Part shown: positions 52,775-55,807 of the stretch, piece by piece | How the letters are laid out: every line of letters starts with the position of its first letter | How positions within the stretch are numbered: the stretch's first letter is position 1 | Source: Lacrimispora sp. 210928-DFI.3.58 | GTDB lineage: Bacteria; Bacillota; Clostridia; Lachnospirales; Lachnospiraceae | NCBI RefSeq assembly: GCF_020554865.1 | Contig: NZ_JAJCIC010000031.1 | Coordinates: 1 to 55,807, forward strand | Length of the DNA: 55,807 bases | Direction: 5' to 3' | Program-made: the position numbers and the translations under genes | Notes under the pieces: model-generated | The model's input: the letters and a program-made list of their open reading frames with translations, nothing else | Told to the model about the DNA's origin: nothing | Databases searched by the model: none

Positions 52775-53881
52775 TTACTGTGCGATCTCTGTAAAGAGCT
52801 CTGCCGCATTTCCTGTCAGGGACTCAGGAAGAGTAATGCCTAAGTTTTCAGCCACTTTTTCGTTGCCGTAGAAGGCAGCGTCCTTGATGGTCTCAAAGTT
52901 CAGCTCGCTGGCCTTTGCCTCACCCTTTAATACCTTTGCAGCCATCTGTCCTGTCTGCTTTCCGAGATCAATGTAATCCAGACCCATGGCAGCCAGGCAG
53001 CCGATGCGGACCTGTTCGATCTCGCTTCCAAATACGGGGATATTCTTAGCTGCTGCCTTGTCAAGGATAACAGGAAGGGAAGCGACAACGGTGTTGTCTG
53101 TCAGGTTGGTAATGCAGTCAACCTTTGGGATCAGGGCATCTGCTGCCAGTGGGATGTCGGCAGAGGAGGAGATACCGGACTCTACGATCTCAAAGCCGTA
53201 GTTTGGAGCCAGCTCCTTGTACTCTGCAATGGCAGATTCGGAGTTTACCTCGCTGGTGGTGTACATGATGCCGATGGTCTTTGCCTCCGGAAGGATCTCG
53301 CGGATCATCTGAAGCTGTGCCTCCACAGGAAGTTTGTCGCTGGTGCCTGTGATCTCACCTACCGGGGTACCGTCCGCATTTGCCAGCTCTGCCGCAATAG
53401 GATCTGTGACTGCGGTAAAGATCACAGGAATGTCTGTTTTTAAGGCAACGCCGTACTGTGCCTGTGCCATGGGGGTAGCGATACCGCACATCAAGTCGAC
53501 TTTTTTGCCTGCAAAGTTGGTAGCGATCTGGCTGCAGGTGCCTCCGTCTGCCTGAGCGTTCTCATAGATAACCGTCAGGTTCTTTCCTTCTTCAATGCCT
53601 TCCTCAGCAAGGCCTGCCAAAAAGCCCTCACGGCAGTTGTCAAGGGAGCCGTGCTCTGCAAACTGGCCGATGCCGATGGTGTAGGACGCATCGTCGCTGC
53701 TGTCAGCGGAAGCTTCGGCAGAGGTCTCGGCAGTTTCTTCAGCAGAAGCCTTGGCCTCCTCGGAAGAAGCGGCAGCAGTTGTACCGGCAGCAGTGGCAGA
53801 AGCTGTACCTGACTGGCCGCAGGCGGTTAAAAGGGAAGCGCCGATGGCAGCTGTTAATAAGAATGCAAGTGATTTTTTCAT
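52775..53881 (-). CDS. trpX: ABC transporter substrate-binding lipoprotein (TrpX-like)
   Basis: A 368-residue lipoprotein with signal MKKSLAFLLTAAIGASLLTAC; the acylated Cys follows LLTA. A Ser/Ala/Glu-rich linker (about 25-65) holds the binding domain of the TrpX/YbbF type (SYTIGIGQFAEHGSLDNCREG, IATPMAQAQY, IPVIFTAVTDPIAAEL, MYTTSEVNS, NIPVFGSEIEQV). The start was chosen at the ATG preceded by CGGAGGAA. An upstream extension of the frame overlaps the T-box terminator and is not translated. Controlled by the Trp T-box. Confidence 0.94.
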   Translation of the reverse strand: MKKSLAFLLTAAIGASLLTACGQSGTASATAAGTTAAASSEEAKASAEETAETSAEASADSSDDASYTIGIGQFAEHGSLDNCREGFLAGLAEEGIEEGKNLTVIYENAQADGGTCSQIATNFAGKKVDLMCGIATPMAQAQYGVALKTDIPVIFTAVTDPIAAELANADGTPVGEITGTSDKLPVEAQLQMIREILPEAKTIGIMYTTSEVNSESAIAEYKELAPNYGFEIVESGISSSADIPLAADALIPKVDCITNLTDNTVVASLPVILDKAAAKNIPVFGSEIEQVRIGCLAAMGLDYIDLGKQTGQMAAKVLKGEAKASELNFETIKDAAFYGNEKVAENLGITLPESLTGNAAELFTEIAQ

Positions 53882-53910
53882 AATGTTTTTCCTCCGTTTT
53901 ATTAAGATAT

Positions 53911-54228
53911 AAATAAAAAAGCCCCAATCACAGCATATGCTGTAATTGAGACGAATAAAATCCGCGGTACCACTCAAATTGACAAAAGTCCACTTTACAC
54001 ATACTATCATATGTGCCGCAATGGTAACGGCTGCGGAATCCGTCGGTCCCTACCTGGTGTAACCTGTATCGTTCAGGACCGCCCTCAAAAGTCCATTCAG
54101 TATCCTGCCCTGTACCGCAATCCCACCGCCTGCGGCTCTCTGTATCAGCACGTTGGAGACCTACTCCTCTTTCTCAACGGTTTATTTTATTACATTTGCT
54201 TTGCGCTCCGGCGCTCAACTTTTGTTAA
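53911..54228 (-). promoter_or_regulatory. T-box leader, tryptophan-type, controlling trpXYZ
   Basis: On the minus strand, the T-box motif TTGAGTGGTACCGCGG (53962-53977) precedes a terminator (53911-53951, ACAGC with GCTGT and CAAT with ATTG arms plus T-run). The specifier segment GAATGGACTTTTGAGG contains TGG (54093-54095), tryptophan. This matches the TrpXYZ transporter type known to be under Trp T-box control. Confidence 0.93.
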
Positions 54229-54233
54229 TCCGT

Positions 54234-54262
54234 ATATTAATACAGGAATCGCGATTTGTCAA
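54234..54262 (-). promoter_or_regulatory. Promoter of the Trp T-box operon
   Basis: On the minus strand, TTGACA (54257-54262), 17-base spacer, TAATAT (54234-54239). Confidence 0.85.
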
Positions 54263-54357
54263 TAGACTTTTGATAAAATATTTTTCCAGTCTTCCGCAGT
54301 CTGTAAAAATGTGGTAGACTATAAATGAAAATAGAAGACAGCAGGGAGGTAGCGCAC

Positions 54358-54870
54358 ATGGGACGGTTATTGGTAGTAGTAGATATGCAGAAGGATTTTG
54401 TGGACGGTGCATTGGGGAGCAAGGAGGCTCTGGCCATTGTGCCGGCTGTGGCCCAAAAGATCAGATCATATAGAGAAGCAGGAGATGAGGTGGTATTTAC
54501 ACTGGACACGCATTTTGATGATTATCTTGATACCATGGAGGGCAGGAAGCTTCCTGTGGTCCACTGCATCAAGGGGACTCCCGGCTGGGAGCTCTGTAAG
54601 GAGCTTCAGGGTCTTGAGGGAAAGCGTTTTGAGAAGGTCACCTTTGGAAGCAGGCGTCTGGCTGAATATGTGGCAGCAGGCGGCTACACGTCGGTGGAGC
54701 TGGTTGGACTGTGCACGGATATCTGTGTGATCTCCAATGCCATGCTGATCAAGGCAGCTGTTCCTGACACTGTTATAGAGGTGGATTCCGCCTGCTGTGC
54801 CGGAGTGACGCCTCAGAGTCATGAGAATGCCCTGGAGGCCATGAAGATGTGTCATATTGATGTGAAATAG
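54358..54870 (+). CDS. Isochorismatase-fold cysteine hydrolase
   Basis: A 170-residue hydrolase of the nicotinamidase/isochorismatase superfamily. The catalytic Asp9 is in VVVDMQKDFV, and the nucleophile Cys123 lies in LCTDICVISNA. The metal-site-like D-x-H is in FTLDTHFDDY, and HCIKGTPGWEL is a typical substrate-pocket segment. Length is slightly below PncA. Nicotinamide or another amide/ester may be the substrate; the sequence does not decide. AGGGAGG precedes the ATG. It lies 42 bases before the next gene. Confidence 0.9.
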   Translation: MGRLLVVVDMQKDFVDGALGSKEALAIVPAVAQKIRSYREAGDEVVFTLDTHFDDYLDTMEGRKLPVVHCIKGTPGWELCKELQGLEGKRFEKVTFGSRRLAEYVAAGGYTSVELVGLCTDICVISNAMLIKAAVPDTVIEVDSACCAGVTPQSHENALEAMKMCHIDVK

Positions 54871-54912
54871 CAGCTGGAGAAGGAATGAATGCAGATAAAG
54901 GGGGCAGATTTG

Positions 54913-55551
54913 ATGAAGAAAAAACATTTTGTTATTACCATTGAACGCCAGTATGGAAGCGGCGGACGCCTGACGGGAGAGCGCCTTGCCGAGGAGCTGG
55001 GCATTCATTTTTACGATGAAGAGATCTTAAAGATGACCTCAGAGACAAGTGCCATAGGAGAGCAGTATTTCCGCCTTGCAGATGAAAAGGCCGGCAATAA
55101 TCTGTTATACCGCATAGTGACAGGGATGAAGCCGGAGTTAAAGTCTCCTGAAAAGGACGGCCCTAATATCACCTCACCGGATAATCTGTTCCGTTTCCAG
55201 TCCTCCGTTATCAGGAGCCTGGCTGAGTCAGAGGACTGCATTATCGTAGGGCGCTGCGGCAACTATGTGCTCCAGGACCAGCTGGAGGATGTGATCCGGA
55301 TCTTTGTGTATGCGGACACAGTCACCAGAGTCCGCAGGATCATGGATGTGGATAAGGTGGATGAGCCGGAGGCATTGCGCCGTATGAGACGCATTGATAA
55401 GGAGCGTACGGAGTACCACCGTTACTTTACGGGCAGGGAGTGGATGGACATGGAGAATTATGACCTGCCCATCAATGCAAGCCGTATTGATTACGATCAG
55501 ATGATCCAGCTGATAAAGGATTATCTGAAGCTGAGAGGCTATATCGAATAG
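54913..55551 (+). CDS. Cytidylate-kinase-like family protein
   Basis: A 212-residue P-loop protein of the cytidylate-kinase-like group common in Firmicutes. The P-loop region reads ITIERQYGSGGRLTGERLAE, and CIIVGRCGNYVL is the second conserved block, followed by RVRRIMDVDK and the Lys/Arg-rich lid with KERTEYHRYFTGREW. The nucleotide or other substrate is unknown; it is not the essential Cmk. The ATG follows AAAGGGGGC; an in-frame ATG at 54889 is an alternative. Confidence 0.88.
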   Translation: MKKKHFVITIERQYGSGGRLTGERLAEELGIHFYDEEILKMTSETSAIGEQYFRLADEKAGNNLLYRIVTGMKPELKSPEKDGPNITSPDNLFRFQSSVIRSLAESEDCIIVGRCGNYVLQDQLEDVIRIFVYADTVTRVRRIMDVDKVDEPEALRRMRRIDKERTEYHRYFTGREWMDMENYDLPINASRIDYDQMIQLIKDYLKLRGYIE

Positions 55552-55586
55552 CTGCAAAAAGAAGGAGTTTTCTTATGTAAAAGAAG

Positions 55587-55633
55587 GAGACCTGCCTGAC
55601 GCCTGAGGTATGGGGAAGGCGCAGGCAGGTCTC
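55587..55633 (+). terminator. Stem-loop after the kinase-like gene
   Basis: GAGACCTGCCTG (55587-55598) pairs perfectly with CAGGCAGGTCTC (55622-55633). No T-run follows directly, so terminator function is uncertain. Confidence 0.5.
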
Positions 55634-55640
55634 TGCGTAT

Positions 55641-55695
55641 ATTGGCACAGCATAGGAACGCGCCTGCAGGTTCCCGTATCAGGAGGCTTTTTACA
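55641..55695 (+). repeat. 55-nt direct repeat, copy 1
   Basis: A 55-nt unit beginning ATTGGCACAGCATAGG and ending GGAGGCTTTTTACA, exactly repeated 112 bases downstream. Each copy has a small hairpin (CCTG with CAGG) before a five-T run. Confidence 0.9.
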
Positions 55696-55752
55696 GGCGC
55701 TGCCGGAAGCATGAAAAAATATATTAGAAGATCAGAGGAATTGCTATGGATA

Positions 55753-55807
55753 ATTGGCACAGCATAGGAACGCGCCTGCAGGTTCCCGTATCAGGAGGCT
55801 TTTTACA
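55753..55807 (+). repeat. 55-nt direct repeat, copy 2 (reaches window edge)
   Basis: Identical to copy 1 across all 55 bases and cut by the end of the window, so the unit may be longer or further copies may follow. The 57 bases between copies hold no credible gene. Confidence 0.9.

Noticed and set aside
52775..54010. Longer start for trpX reaching 54010
   Set aside because: The extension overlaps the T-box terminator and motif, and the true signal peptide begins at the ATG at 53881 with CGGAGGAA before it.
55641..55807. CRISPR array
   Set aside because: The repeat is 55 nt with only two copies and a 57-nt spacer containing no array features, and there are no cas genes.

Overview
The window looks like a chromosomal segment of an anaerobic Firmicute, most likely a Lachnospiraceae member of the Clostridium clostridioforme/Enterocloster/Hungatella type. 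Evidence: moderate GC, strong GGAGG ribosome sites, TTGACA-17-TATAAT type promoters, three T-box leaders, the dgt-dnaG-rpoD-trmK-nif3 order, a two-gene SUF-like minimal Fe-S system, and a Leu tRNA without encoded CCA. The genus is inference. No phage, transposase, CRISPR array or rRNA was seen.

Layout. (1) 1-6.2 kb: more AT-rich exopolysaccharide tail with gmd (5' part apparently disrupted), fcl, manC and a phosphohexomutase (GDP-mannose/GDP-fucose supply), a 3' fragment of a UDP-glucose dehydrogenase gene, and an unknown membrane protein. (2) 6.2-12.9 kb: glmS with an unusual low-complexity linker, a secreted repeat-rich wall-binding protein, and a membrane TPR protein. (3) 12.9-17.2 kb: Phe T-box, pheST, tRNA-Leu(CAG). 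(4) 17.3-21.1 kb: smsCB and a subtilisin-like protease. (5) 21.1-22.8 kb: an AT-rich two-gene cassette, a small unknown protein plus a HipA-like kinase. (6) 22.9-28.1 kb: hexitol operon with a PfkB kinase, an L-sorbose-1-phosphate-reductase-like dehydrogenase, a DeoR regulator and a mannitol-type PTS EIICBA. (7) 28.2-36.3 kb: dgt, dnaG, rpoD, trmK, nif3-like, a TGS/uridine-kinase-like nucleoside kinase, then RNase P RNA. (8) 36.4-43.6 kb: hexuronate catabolism: uxaC and a LacI regulator diverging from uxaA, then an IclR regulator, kdgA and kdgK, with clear promoters and operators. (9) 43.6-49.1 kb: a T-box leader with an apparent isoleucine specifier, then a TRAP transporter made of only two ORFs: dctQ, and a 1442-residue protein in which the DctM permease is fused to three near-identical DctP substrate-binding domains. 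(10) 49.1-55.8 kb: LysE exporter, a 252-nt long hairpin, a lipoprotein, a Trp T-box-controlled TrpXYZ-type ABC transporter on the minus strand, an isochorismatase-fold hydrolase, a cytidylate-kinase-like protein, and a 55-nt direct repeat at the right edge.

How it works together. The uronate genes lead from hexuronate (UxaC) through altronate (UxaA) and KDG (KdgK) to pyruvate and glyceraldehyde-3-phosphate (KdgA); the tagaturonate reductase step is absent here. The TRAP operon sits next to them but has its own promoter and T-box and is separated by a terminator, so its ligand should not be assumed to be a uronate. The strongest candidate for an undescribed system is this M-P-P-P TRAP transporter together with its Ile-type T-box leader. 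It would be a TRAP counterpart of ABC importers with several tethered binding domains.
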